From Drosophila miranda (lineage: Eukaryota; Arthropoda; Insecta; Diptera; Drosophilidae), in the NCBI RefSeq assembly GCF_003369915.1, contig NW_022881603.1:14708935-14772934 (forward strand): a stretch of DNA of 64,000 nt, written 5' to 3'. Under the pieces are notes generated by a model. That model was not told the DNA's origin. It saw only the letters and a program-made list of their open reading frames with translations, and did not search any database. Positions within the stretch are counted from its first letter, which is position 1, and every line of letters begins with the position of its first letter. Below are positions 32,791-44,242 of this stretch, piece by piece. The position numbers and the translations under genes were made by a program.

Positions 32791-34162
32791 ACACCATCGT
32801 CATGAGGGACAACCGACCCATAAAACAACGGTACGTCCCGAAAAATCCAGCCATGCGGCGGATCATCAATGAACAGGTCGACCAACTGATAGCTGAGGAC
32901 CTAATCGAACCATCCCGGAGCCCCACAGCGCGCCAATCGTCCTGGTCCGCAAAAAGGACGGGAGATGGCGCATGTGTGTAGATTATCGGCAGCTAAACGA
33001 GCGTTCCATCCCGGACGCGTACCCGCTACCCAGGATCAACTACATACTAGAGCGACTCCGAAATGCCCACTTCATCACGAACCTCGACCTGAAAAACGGA
33101 TATTGGCAGATACCAATGGCCCGCGACAGCCGGGAAGCCACGGCATTCACGGTACCCAGCCGAGGATTATACCAATGGAAAGTAATGCTTTTCGGTTTAC
33201 ACTCCGCGGGAGCCACGTTTCAACGGACCCTCGACGCCGTTATCGGTGCAGACATGGAACCATTCGCGTTCGCATATCTCGACGACATCGTCATCGTCGG
33301 GAAAAGCTTCCAGGAACACCTGAACAACGTAAAAGAAGAAGCAAACCTGCGGGTCAACACGGACAAGTGCGCCTTCTTCCAGCGCCGGATAAAATACCAG
33401 GGCCACGTGATCAGCGAAGATGGTATCCACACGGACCCCGACAAAATCGCAGCCGTAAAGGATCTGAGGCCGTCGACCAACCTGAAGGAGTTACGACAAT
33501 GCGTAGGCATGGCCGGGTGGTACCGCAGATTTGTCCCAAACTTTGCCACCGTAGTCCAACCAATGTCACTGCTGCTGAAGAAAAGGAAAGCATGGACATG
33601 GGGCCAAGAACAACAAGACGCCTTCGACGAGCTGAAAACACTGCTCACCACCGCACCGGTACTCGCCTGCCCAGACTTTAACGTCAAATTTTCCCTGCAG
33701 ACGGACGCAAGCAACCTTGGATTAGGCGCGGTCCTCACCCAAGAGATCGAAGGGAAAGAGCGGGTCATTGCATACGTCAGTCGACGCCTCAACAAGGCAG
33801 AAGAAAACTACTCGGCCACCGACAAGGAATGCCTCGCCGTCATCTGGGCGATCCGAAAACTGCGATGCTATCTCGAAGGTTACCGATTCGACGTCATAAC
33901 CGATCATCTCGCACTAAAGTGGCTGAATACCCTCGAGAGCCCTTACGGTAGAGTAGCAAGATGGGCGCTCGAACTACAGCAATACCAATACCAGAACGTA
34001 GTCGCAGACGCACTATCAAGACAACCACTGGAGACCCTCTCCCGCATTGAGGAAGCCGACACACCATGCACCTGGCTTAAACAAAGGATCCAACAAGTCC
34101 AAGACGAACCCAGAAGTACCCAGACTACACGTACGAAAATGGGCAGCTATACCGATATCTAG
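32791..34162 (+). pseudogene. Guest Gypsy RT-RNase H
   Basis: RT start (IKQRYVPKNPAMRRIINEQV) is in one frame. After a 1-bp slip near 32922 the main frame (32972-34162) reads MCVDYRQLNERSIPDAYPLP, LDLKNGYWQIPM, FGLHSAGATFQRTLD, catalytic YLDD, CVGMAGWYRRFVPNF and the RNase H motifs TDASNLGLGAVL, YSATDKECLAVIWAIRKL, ITDHLALKWL, VVADALSRQ. Short in-frame losses are seen at the fingers-palm loop (LNNVKEEANL) and before the last RNase H block. It is otherwise the best preserved RT in the window. Confidence 0.9.
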
Positions 34163-35440
34163 GACACGGAGCCGACGACGACGACCACATACCGTGGAAA
34201 CTATGCGTGCCCAAAAGCGGCCGGACGAGAGTACTCCGCGAAAGCCACGACGAACCAACGGCAGGACACCTTGGCGTCCGAAAAACAATCCTGAGGACAA
34301 CACAACGATACTACTCGCCAGGACTACACAGAGACGTGCGACGGTACGTGCAGGGCTGCGTAAGCTGTCAGAAGTTCAAAGCCACGCAGCGCAAGGCCGT
34401 GGGCATGATGCTCACACGTAAAGCCGAAGAACCCTTCGCCACCCTGTGTGCCGACTTCGTCGGACCATTACCACGGTCCAAGCACGGGAACACCATCTTA
34501 CTGGTATTCTTCGACACTTTCTCCAAGTGGGTCAAACTGGTACCCCTCAAGAAAGCGACAACAGCGAAACTCGAACGAGCCTTCAGAGAACGAATACTGA
34601 GCAGCTTCGGCGTACCGAAGCTATTCGTCTGCGACAACGGAACCCAGTTCACCAGCCGATCGTTTAGAACATTCATGCGAAGCTTAGGCGTGGAGCTGCA
34701 ACACACAGCCCCATATTGCCCCCAGGAAACGCGACGGAGAGAGCCAATCGGACTGTGAAAACGATGATCGCCCAGTTCGTCGACGACCACCAGAACACAT
34801 GGGACGAGCTCCTACCCGAGATGACATTGGCGATCAACTCCAGCGTCTCCGAGACGACCGGATTCAGCCCCGCCTTCCTCCTGCAAGGAAGAGAGCCCCG
34901 ACTCCCCGGCGCCCTCTACGACGAAGTCACGCCCGGGACAGGAAGTACGCCAGAGCCGGCCACCAGCAAAGCGACGAGGCTGAAAGAAGTATTCGCCATC
35001 GTCCGGAACAACATCCAGAGAGCCAGTCAAGAACGAGGGAGACATTACAACCTCCGCCGGCGACTATAGCGCCCCGCCGTCGGATCGTTGGTACTACTAC
35101 GCCAACACCACCTCTCAAACGCCGCCGAGGGCTTTGCGGCAAAGCTAGCCCGAAGTTCGACGGCCCCTACCGGGTCAAGAGTTTTCCATCACCAAACATT
35201 GCCAAATTACAACACTGCGAAAGCCGGAAACACAAAACCGCAAATATCAACGACCTGAGAGAGTTCCACGATCACGAGTCCGAAGAACCCACTGACCTAC
35301 TCGAGAATGCTGACATCCACGAAGAAAGTAACGAGACCTCAACCCGGCGCCCCAACCACGGCGACACTGAGTCAGCGAAACCCAAGACGCCCGGCCAAAA
35401 GACAGCACCGGCAAAAACGAGCCCGATGGCATAATACCGC
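34163..35440 (+). pseudogene. Guest Gypsy integrase
   Basis: H2C2 domain (ESHDEPTAGHLGVRKT..CVSCQKF), catalytic core with DFVGPLPRSKHGNTILLVFF (first D), CDNGTQFTSRSF (second D) and a third block near 34716 after a frameshift (ATERANRTVKTMIAQFVDDH, where the E lies in ..TERANR). A GPY/F-like end (CGKASPKFDGPYRVKSFPSP) is in yet another frame. Integrase would insert the cDNA at 4-bp staggered sites, matching the 4-bp duplications seen. Confidence 0.85.
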
Positions 35441-35653
35441 CGAGAATGCAAGCGCAACGAACCGCGCGACCACCAATTAATCGAACAGCGCTGACGCCAG
35501 CGAGAGAAGTAACGTAACGCTCACGACCACGCGCCCCACAAATCCGCTGACGAAGCGAAGAGAACGAGGAAACCCCAACGCAGATCACAGAAGAAACCAC
35601 AAGAGCCCGACCCGCGAGTCCTTGTAACTCTCGCCGGGGAAGAAAGGGGAGAG

Positions 35654-36416
35654 TGTAACGAACCTAAAAGGTTTCGATACAATCCGTCCCCCGAGCTATA
35701 ATGAGCGCATCGCACCGCACCCCACAACCAGCGCCCCCTCCGCACGCAACCACCGATCAACACGCGCCAACTCCAGAACGATGACCAAAGACATCAGGTC
35801 ACGCGAGCTTTCCCCCACTCCAAGCCAAGCCATCGGCCGAGTGCGGCCTTCCGGGTTCATCGACGGAGGAAAGTCGGCGCCGCCAAAATCTGCAACGATC
35901 ACCAAGAACGGCAAATTGCGCCCCGACGCGGAAGCGCATTTGTCAACCCGCCGACCCAGCAATACGGGCCTATAAAAAGACGGCGACGAGAACCAAAGAA
36001 CGACTTACGCAGAAACCCGGCTCACAGTACGGTCGGGGTACCAAAACTTACGCAGAGACTCGACCCGGAGTACAGACGCGGTACCCGGAACTCACCAGAA
36101 GACATCGGCGCCCAATTTAAAATAAGTTCATTTAAACCGCTAAGAAATACAATAAAGTGTCAAATTATTAAGGTAAAAACACCCGATTGCGTAAGTTCAC
36201 CCCAATTAGCCGAGGCACCGACGCCGCCCCGCCCCGAGTCCATACAGTCGTTTCGCACACACGACGAGCGACGCCCATTCTAGCCCTGATCCACCTCTCT
36301 GCGACAGGCCGCCCCCTGACACCGTCCTTAAGGTTCCATCACATTTCTACAAATTTCTTGTGGATTGACCCCTGGACGGGACTGAGCTTACCTCAGCCTG
36401 AAATAGGTACATCACA
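35654..36416 (+). repeat. 3' LTR of the guest Gypsy element
   Basis: Direct repeat of 29757-30517, followed by the target copy AATT and the resumed host integrase. Confidence 0.92.
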
Positions 36417-36420
36417 AATT

Positions 36421-37339
36421 TAAGGTGAGCCAGAACAAACCCGCAGGTCACATGTATACGCGACAGGCGAAGGGCCCGTTCGACATCCTTTGCGCGGACT
36501 TCGTTGGCAACACGATGCTCCTCGTGTTCTTCGACTCATTCTGCAAATGGGTAGAACTTGTGCCACTCCGGAAAGCCACAACCGCCCACTTGGAGAAGGC
36601 GTTCCGAGAGAGGATACTCTGCCGATTCGCGGTCCCGTGGAAGTTTGTGTGCGACAACGGAACACAATTCACCAGTCGGTCCTTCCGGAAATTTCGCGAG
36701 GTGGCGGGAATGGAACTCGAGCACACCGCGCCGTATACCCTCAGCAAAACCGACGGAGAGGGCAAACCGGACCATCAAGACAATGATTGCACAATACGTC
36801 GACGGGGACCAACGGACCTGGGACGATCTCCTCCCCGAGATAAGCTTGGCCATAAAGAGCAGCACGTCGGACACCACGGGCTTCAGCCCGGCCTTTTTGG
36901 TACTCGGACGAGAACCAAGGCTACCAGGAGCCTTGTACGACGAAGTGACCCCAGGATTAGGAAATGAACCAGAGCCTGCCCACGAGAAGGCGACACGACT
37001 GCAGGAAGTGTTCAAGGTCGTACGGGAGAACACCCAACGGGCATCCCAAGAGCAGAAGAGAACATACGACCTCCGACAGCGCGAGTGGCGACCCGAACTA
37101 GGAACCCTAGTCCTCCTTCGGCAGCATCACTTATCCAAAGCCGCCGACGGTTTCGCGGCAAAATTGGCCCCAAGTACGACGGGCCGTACAAGGTAACCCG
37201 ATTCTTATCTCCCAACGTAGTTCGACTACAGAGTCAACAAGGCAAACGAAGGAAAACAGCGAGTTTAGCCGACTTAAAGGCGTTCCACGGAGTGGACCAC
37301 CCCGAGGAGAACCCGACGACACTGGTGAGACCCGAATGA
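36421..37339 (+). pseudogene. Integrase catalytic core and C-terminus of the long-LTR element (resumed)
   Basis: Continues the integrase broken at 29756: FDILCADFVGN (first D), LLVFFDSFCKWVELVPLRKA, CDNGTQFTSRSFRKF (second D), then after a frameshift ERANRTIKTMIAQYVDGD and TRLQEVFKVVRENTQRASQE. A final frame has KIGPKYDGPYKVTRFLSPNV (GPY/F). A short stretch between D and G in the first motif (the GPLP segment) is missing. Confidence 0.88.
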
Positions 37340-38754
37340 CCTGCCGACTTCGCAAGGGCCACTCGCGATAGCGCGCTACTGTAACGTCCTCGCCCCGTAA
37401 GGGGCGCGACCCACGAAACCGTAAGCTACGTATACATCCCCTTATGGGATTAGATAAGTACTACACCCAATGTAAACATCTTCTTACTCGCACCGCTCAA
37501 GCAGGATAGGGGGAGGGTATTAATACATCTAGTTAAGACAGGCAGGTTCTAACCGACAGACATTTTCTCCCTAGAATCGACTGAAGACATGAAGCGTCTA
37601 AGAGACGGAAGGCAAGCTCGGCCCCTAGGGGCAAATGGTGATACGACGGGACACCATAGCGGAGACCAGCAGCCTGAAGTCCCGGCACCTGCCGATGAAC
37701 CAACGACACACCGGACTCGCGGCTGGTTCGGCGACCCCAATGGGCCATCCGCCTCCCGTCAAGCCCAGCTGAGGCGGGTCGGAGAGGCGACACTTCGACA
37801 ACCGGACAGGATGCCATGGGGCCAGCGCGCGGCAGCCATCCAAGGAGGGATCGACCGACAAACCCAGGACCGGGGACCGACGCCGAAGAGGAAGTAGAGC
37901 CCGATGGCCGCTTCGCAACCGCAGGTGTCCGCTCGGCGCCCAATCACGACGTCGCCGCCTGAATCGCCGTTGGTTCGGGAGTTATGGGGCTGCCATCGAC
38001 GACGACAACGGACACCGACGAGCACGAGACAATAATACGCGACGCTCAAAGCCTGGCGTCCACGCTGCAGGACGAAGGGAACCGACACCCACTGGCTCGC
38101 GGGAACGAATGGGACTCGCCCCTTTGGGCCGAGTGGAACCTGGCCGGCCAAGGTCGGGCAGCCACCCCTCCAGCAGTACACCACGAGGACGAATCCGGGG
38201 ACGGTGCCGGACCACACTACTCCGACGTGTCCCACGCAAGCGATACAGGGGGGAAGTAGGACCCCAACGCGACGACGGAGGGTCCGATTCCGGGTCCCTC
38301 ATGAGCCTGGGCTTCGCGCCCCAGGCGAACCAGCAGTGGCACCAGCCAACCCGTCGGGGTCAGATGACGTCCCGCCTCCCTCGTAGCCGCCCACGCCGGA
38401 CTACCCCCACCACGTCCCGATGAGGGAGTCGTTGACTTCGACTCCGAACAGAGCCTCCCGCTGGAGTATGGCGAGATGGCCGACCTGCTGCAGATCCTCC
38501 GACTCCACCCTACGGTAGCCGCGGTGCAGGACGACCCGGAATGGGCAGAGGTTCCTCCCGAATGGCGGACCAACGCGCCAGGTCGACAGTTGCCCCGGGA
38601 CCTCATATCCAACATCACCGTATTCTTACGCGATCGCGCCTACCGACTGGGAGTCCGACGACTGGAGGTCCATGACGGCACTTGCTTCCGCATAAAGATT
38701 ACCCGCAGCCGGGCCGTCACCGTCACTCTTCGGCACCCCGAAGTATGGAGGGGG
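37340..38754 (+). other. Post-integrase region with an extra ORF (ORF3)
   Basis: About 1.4 kb between integrase and the 3' LTR, in the place where env-carrying elements hold env. Frames at 37589-37897, 37984-38259 and 38476-38754 are open. The last encodes LLQILRLHPTVAAVQDDPEW, then LPRDLISNITVFLRDRAYRL. No signal peptide or membrane helix is visible, so this is not an evident env. It may be a gag-like or novel accessory protein, possibly broken into pieces by frameshifts. An LTR-like start TGTAACGTCC at 37379 may be a fossil of another insertion. Confidence 0.5.
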
Positions 38755-41298
38755 TGTGAGGGAGCGTACGCTCCACCCACATTTTTTCCACCCATCAGTC
38801 CGCCGTCATTTTCCCATTGGAGGGAGCCGAGATTACGTTATTAGAATTAAGATTTTTGACTTTTCTTTATTGACTTTTCCGTTTTAGGTTAAGGAGGGGA
38901 AGGCCACGAAGGCTACATGACATTAATTTTATATATTATACGGCCGAGGGGTCTCTAAGCCCCACGTAGCTTATTATCTTCTTTAAAGGGAGGGCAAGTC
39001 GCGATCACGGCGGACGCCACTGGCTTTTCAGAACCAAAACCCAACAACAACGACGCAGCAGCAGCCAAAACGAGAGAGGAATACACCGAGGACCGAAAAC
39101 CAACGGCATCGACGCAGCAACGGCGCGAATGCACCGAGAGAGCAAAAACCCAACAACAACGACGCAGCAGCAGCCAAAACGAGAGAGGAATACACCGAGG
39201 ACCGAAAACCAACGGCATCGACGCAGCAACGGCGTGAATACACCGAGAACCGAAACCTAACGGCACCGACGCCAAAACGGGGAGGAATACACCAAGAAAC
39301 AAAACCCGACAACAACAACGCAGCGGAAGCCAAAGAGAGAGAGAAATACACCAAGAGCCGTAACGGTAGCCAACAGCATCAATTCAGCGACAGCGAAGAC
39401 GAGAAGCGCCGAAAAGATAAGCCGCCAGCGTCGAGGCAGCAACGAAGCGCTGGAACGGTAAGCCCACAGCAGCAACGGCAGAAGAGAGACGCGGAAAACT
39501 AAAGCGAAGTAACGACGCGCCAGCAGCGAGACAGAGAGACGAAAGTCACCGGCGCAGCGTAGACGCCGAACGACGGCGCCAGCCCTCTGCCGCCGCGGAA
39601 GATGACGACGCTAGCCGCCCACGCTGACGCTGTATCGGAGAGCCAGCAGAACGCCGGCTCTGAGCTGGGAAAACGTGGAAGTAGAAAAAGGTCGTTTGGA
39701 AGCAGTCGTAGGAGTCGGACGTGTTTGCGGATAAAATTCGAGTGGCGTACGAAAAGTAAGACACGTGGCGGACCAGATCCACGCCAACGCGATCCGTGAC
39801 ACAGAGGAGATCCTGCATCTACGCCGTACCCACGGGGAAGGGGAGGCTTTCGACGAATACAAGCGTGGGAGTTCAGGGGTAAGCGAGTCTCTGGACGTGC
39901 ATACGGGCTGCTGAGCGGTGCGATAGGTAGGGAACCCAGAAAGAATAAAGTGAAATGTAGTATAACAGAAACATAGCACGACCACCAACAATCTATACAC
40001 TAGGGAACCTGCAGGCCCGAGGCTTCATCTTCCCTGCCCTTCCTCCCGCCTCTTGCCCGAGTCTGTGTGATTCCATCCAGTAGTTCGTAGCCCGACCGGA
40101 TCCTGAGGCCGCTGTCCGGCGATTGCCTAGGCGTTCCCGGTGATACCTGTCGGCGTTCCCTCCGCATGATCCCATCCCGTAGTTTGTGACCCGCAGGGTC
40201 CCGAGGCCGCTATCCGACGATCGTCTAAGCGCCCCCGGTGACTCCTGTTGGTGTCTCGCCTGATCCCCGTAGTTCCCTGGGTCCCGAAGGGGCTGTCCGG
40301 CGATTGCCTAAACCCTCTCGGCGATACCTGCCCTGTATGATAAAGACTTTCGCAGTAATGTTTAGCCCGATAGTGTCCCGTGAGTGCTATCCGGCGATTG
40401 CCTAAGCGCTCTCGGCGATACGCGCTGGTATTCTCGTACTCGTAGTAATTCTTAGTTCGGCGGTGTCCCGTAAGTGCTATCCGGCGATTGCCTAGGCACT
40501 CTCGGCGATGCTTGCCGGTATCCCCGACCCTCGTAGTAATTCTTAGTTCGACAGCGTCCCGTAAGTGCTATCCGGCGATTGCCTAGGCATTCTCGGCGAT
40601 GCCTGTCGATATCCCCGACCCCCGTAGTAATTCTTAGTTCGGCGGTGTCCCGTAAGTGCTATCCAGCGATTGCCTAAGCACTCTCGGCGATGCCTGTCGA
40701 TATCCCTGACCCCCGTATTAATTCTTAGTTCGACAGTCTCCCGTGCTATCCGGCGATTGCCTAGGCACTCTCGGTGATGCTCGTCGATTTCGTAGTAATT
40801 CTTAGTAAGTACCGTCCGGCGATAGCCTAGGTACTCCCGGCGATACTTGTCGGTAGTAATTCTTAGGCCGACAGGGTCCCGTAAGTACCGTCCGGCGATA
40901 GCCTTGGTACTCTCGGCGATACTTGTCGGTATTCCCGCATAGCATAGTCCCCTTTCCGCTTCGTAGTAACTCTCAGGCCGGCGGGGTCCCGTAAGTACTG
41001 TCCGGCGATAGCCTAGGTACTCTCGGCGACACCTGTCGGTATTATCGCATAGTAAAGACCTCCGTATTGATTCTGAGTTCGGTGGGGCCCTAAAGGCGCT
41101 ATTCGGCGATAACCGGAGTGTTCTCGGTGAAACCAACTGCCCCGTCCCATGCTACGATCGCTCCCGTCCGCGGGACTGCGGCCCCGTCCCCCATCGTCGG
41201 TCCGAAATACGGAGTCCCGGCAAATTATAAATATTGCTGTAATTTCGACCCTGGAGTAGACTGAGATATGTACCCCAGCCCAGGATCGCTTCCTTACA
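38755..41298 (+). repeat. 3' LTR of the long-LTR Gypsy element (2544 bp)
   Basis: Direct repeat of 19183-21860, with the same two tandem fields (about 39020-39260 and 40080-41080) but fewer units. Directly preceded by purine run ATGGAGGGGG and followed by target duplicate CTAT. Confidence 0.92.
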
Positions 41299-41626
41299 CT
41301 ATGTTTCGTTGATCACACTCACCGATCGGCCAGGTAACCGAACAACGCAGTACCGATCACCAGTCCCGCAAAGTGCGTGGTTCCCACAAAGGCCAGCTTC
41401 CAGGCATTCTCCTGGCACGTCAGCTGCCACTCCTGCACAATGGTTCGCTCCTGGGTGCCGTACACGAACGCTCCTCCTCCTGTGTGAAGTTCTCGGCCGT
41501 GCATTGTCCCAGCTGCAGAGGGTCCCAGCTGAACCACCGCTGATAGCGTCCGAACTCCCCAATTTGAGTGAGTATTTCATCAAAGTCCAATAGGTCTGTC
41601 GGTGCTCCGGCCGCTGAAGGGGACAT

Positions 41627-43110
41627 TTTATCCTTTACCCAAGTGGTATCTGCCGTAGGAATCTTGGTACGTGTTCAATAAGTCACTTAACCGCTGCTCC
41701 AGAGTCATGGGATACGAAGTACATATATTGAAGATTAGTTGATAGACATATGGGGAGCGTTTGGTGTTTTTGTGTGAATGGAATCTTGGAAGATACACAC
41801 ATATGTACGTATGTATGTATTTATAGAATATTTATTTTGACCGGAAACAAGGGTTCAAGGGAATTATTTGGTGAATACTTTTTAATTAGTATATATGCTG
41901 TACCTTTGTGTAAGCTTATCTAATGTCTGTTACCGATGTCTGTCCACAAGTCATTCAGTAACATTTGTTAATCGGTGGGCATAGCCAATGTATTTGTCGT
42001 TATCATCTAAAAGTAAAGCAATTCGTTGTGTTCAAAAAGATTACCCTGAGCTCCGAAACTCCCTAAAAGCATCTGACTACTGGGTATCGTTAAGTCGAGA
42101 CCCCTGGCTGTGGCAGACGTGTGTGATGGTGTGGCATCTCAGCAACTTATTAATTACAGGAATACTTCATGATCAATGAATGGTTTCAGCGTCTTGAGAC
42201 GAACATCAAGTACATATTTCTGTGAATGCATGCAATCCAATCGTGGCCAATTGAGATGAATTGTTGCATGCCACACAGCGGTAAACAAAAGTGTAGAGTG
42301 CATCGGGGAGTAGCTGCCGCAGGCCAGCGCTAAGTGATTGATGCGTGCTGACTATAAATGGAGATTCTCAGATGCATTATGGATGAGCCATGGGGGGAAT
42401 TGCCCAGCACGTAGTCTGGGATCCGTATGGGGTTTTGGGTTAGGTGGAAGTGCAACTACCATTAAAATTCGCCCATGCCTCATAAATTCATTGAGTTTGT
42501 AGGAACATTTGCCAAGCGTTTAGGTGCATTGACTAAGCGTCCAGGGTCTGTGCCAGTTGATAATGGGGACTCTCCTATTATCTAATCGGTGCGGCGTCTA
42601 TTTAACGATGCACTTACGAACTTCCAAAAATAATTGTTTCACTTCACATTTGTCTGCTTGCCACACCACGACCCGCTATTATTGCACTTGACAGGTGTTT
42701 TCTAGTTTCTATTAATGATTCACCCTTCAGTGATTGAGGCGCCAATTACTTTGAACGCTATTGGCGGCCTGTTCTCCGGTCCGGGATTTTATCCGCTTCG
42801 TTCGTGCCATTACCGCTCGCCGAAACGTCTGGCGATATACTGAAATGCCTGACTGCTGACTGACTGCTCGCCGCAGTTGCTGCAAATGTCCGACAAATGG
42901 CACGACATAACCGAATCGAAGCGAGTGCAGCAGGATACCCGGAACACGGCCGGATTTAATTTCTTCATGAAATGCAAAATGTGCAGTCGGGAGAATTGCA
43001 TCGATATTGTGGAAAAGTCAACTTCACGAAGAATTGATAGTCTGGATGGGAAGTCTCTAATTTATCTATGTTCTCCAATGTGGCAGATTTTTTAAGTCCC
43101 ACGCGAAACA
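41627..43110. other. Intergenic stretch upstream of the transporter
   Basis: About 1.5 kb upstream of the transporter ATG with only short frames. A run of TACGTATGTATGTAT (about 41805) is a microsatellite. No gene seen; it would hold the transporter promoter. Confidence 0.5.
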
Positions 43111-44034
43111 TTTTTTTTTTTTTTTTTTTTTTTTAGGTTTTAAGTTACCAAGCTACCCGTGAGTAGCGTGGGATTATTTGGCCGCCCGCCTTTTGAAGGT
43201 GGAAATTGCCAAGTCAAAGAATATAAGATGTTGGAGTACTGTTTATAGCTTTACATCAATTTCGTCGATGAAGTCAATTAGTTTTTGGTACGCGCTGATG
43301 TTTTCTTTTTCAAAGAATTTGTAAATATCATTATATTTTCTTAGAGATGGGAAGTTTTGCCTTGTTGTGTTGTACTTTGTACAATTGAAAATTAAATGCG
43401 AGGCGCTATCGATACTATCGCAATTATCACATATGTTACTAGGAACTACATGCATTTTGGCGAGAGTGTGCCTATCGAATGCGTTACCACTAAGCAGTCT
43501 GTTGATTCTTTTAGCGTCAATGGCTTTAAGCTTAGTTTTATTTAGGAACCACGGTTTGGATGATGTTGAGGGGAAAAGCGAGCAGTAACCTCGGTGCTTG
43601 ATACTAGCAAACTCGGCGTATTCTCTCTCCCATTCTGCTTTTAAGATTCTGTGTATTTCGCACATAGCGTCTTTAAGGATCCATTTAACCACTGTGTATT
43701 TTCCTCGTCTGTGGGCTTCTTTGGCTGCTGCGTCAACTGAAGTGTTCTGAGGGATGTTAGCGTGTCCGGGAATGTAGTGAACCTCTACAGTTCTTAGATG
43801 TGGATTTTGTTGGATCTTTTCTCTGATTTTGTGGGCGATAGAGTTATCCTGAATGTTCTTCGCCAGAATGAGGGCCCCGTTTCTGCTGTCTGTCAGGAGC
43901 GCATGGTCTAATGCCTTCTCGATAGCAAGGAGCTCGGCGGACAACGAGGAAAGGGTTTTGTGCGTGTAATAGCTATCTAAAGAACCTGTCCTATCGTACA
44001 CGCGAACCATTTCTGCAAATATTTATTCTACGCG
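43111..44034 (-). mobile_element. 5'-truncated non-LTR retrotransposon with RNase H (I/LOA-like)
   Basis: The minus-strand frame 44010-43243 encodes an RNase H domain (SAELLAIEKALDHALLTDSR with E and D of the active site, YIPGHANIPQNTSVDAAAKE with the last D) and the terminal cysteine cluster CDNCDSIDSASHLIFNC common at the end of I- and LOA-type ORF2s. A 24-nt T run at 43111-43134 is its poly(A) tail on the plus strand. The RT and everything 5' is missing, typical of truncated LINE insertion. I did not find clear target duplications. Confidence 0.8.
43243..44010 (-). pseudogene. LINE ORF2 C-terminal RNase H fragment
   Basis: 255 open codons; see the element entry for motifs. The first catalytic aspartate is beyond the truncation point, so the enzyme would be inactive. 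The absence of stops suggests the insertion is young. Confidence 0.78.
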
Positions 44035-44119
44035 GTGGCAGCAGCTGTTTGGCGATATTGCCAGACTGCTTAATTTTTGCTCAGCTGTTAACTTTCAACT
44101 ATCAATATTTTTCGAAATA

Positions 44120-44127
44120 TATCGATA
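44120..44127. promoter_or_regulatory. DRE-like element TATCGATA upstream of the COP9 subunit 9 homologue
   Basis: TATCGATA, the core of the Drosophila DNA replication-related element bound by DREF, lies 116 bp before the start codon at 44243. Typical of housekeeping promoters. Confidence 0.5.
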
Positions 44128-44242
44128 GCGTCATCGATGGTTTTGTAGCCCCAATGGGCAACGCTGAGAATTTTCACAAAAGATTTTGGTATAAACAAAA
44201 GTCAATTCCTTAAATTTAACACAAAAAAAACCAGCTAACAAT

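Larger units (their letters stand above)
29757..36416 (+). mobile_element. Guest Gypsy-superfamily LTR retrotransposon, recent insertion
   Basis: LTRs are 29757-30517 and 35654-36416 (761 and 763 bp). They start TGTAACGAACC and end TACATCACA. Target duplication AATT is at 29753-29756 and 36417-36420. A PBS-like GCGCCCGAGCAGGGACC starts at 30521, and polypurine AAAGGGGAGAG precedes the 3' LTR. By eye the LTRs differ at about a dozen sites (roughly 98% identical), so the insertion is younger than the host element. Its proteins resemble the host element's in the same order, so the two are related families. Gag lacks its capsid and several frameshifts exist, so it is non-autonomous. Confidence 0.93.
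19183..41298 (+). mobile_element. Gypsy-superfamily LTR retrotransposon with ~2.6 kb LTRs, nested
   Basis: The outer element spans 22.1 kb including guests (about 13.2 kb without them). LTRs are 19183-21860 and 38755-41298. They start TGTGAGGGAGCG and end CTTCCTTACA. Target duplication CTAT is at 19179-19182 and 41299-41302. A PBS follows at 21861, and a purine run ATGGAGGGGG precedes the 3' LTR. The interior has gag, a protease remnant, RT-RNase H, integrase and an extra downstream ORF. Guests are two DINE-1 copies (21941-24166) and a smaller Gypsy element (29757-36416). LTRs over 2 kb with a Lys-type PBS and 4-bp TSD recall the Osvaldo/Ulysses group; that placement is inference. Frameshifts in gag and RT make this copy defective. 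Confidence 0.92.
16664..41626 (-). pseudogene. SLC22-type organic cation/zwitterion transporter, disrupted
   Basis: Seven minus-strand exons: 41323-41626, 19143 to 17552 (split by a DINE-1), 17397-17490, 17066-17166, 16920-17000, 16753-16863 and 16664-16693. Splice sites are canonical and phases agree. Family marks: the loop motif GYLADR-FGRKRIF across intron 1, PESVRWLLARNQ after TM6, GKLGITSSFAVIYTYTAEMM (the SLC22 signature), STFARCGAMLAPFVPLL, and the ending VEEAIALGK. Lesions: exon 1 goes from GEFGRYQ straight to RWFSWDPLQLGQC, so TM1 and part of the first loop are absent. Exon 1 is 304 nt where phase needs 3n+2, consistent with one base lost in the GAG run near 41473. Exon 2 is interrupted by DINE-1. 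Intron 1 has grown to 22.2 kb by a nested retrotransposon. A family member would be a plasma-membrane facilitator of 12 helices, usually near 550 aa; the remaining exons sum to about 475 codons. Confidence 0.88.

Noticed and set aside
32601..32885. Minus-strand ORFs in the guest Gypsy element
   Set aside because: Shadows of the GC-rich plus-strand pol frames.
41299..41583. Minus-strand ORF MMKYSLKLGSSDAISGG as a protein
   Set aside because: A shadow frame of transporter exon 1; the family residues lie in the other two frames.
43111..43134. T run as a transcription terminator
   Set aside because: It is the poly(A) tail of the inverted LINE fragment that follows.
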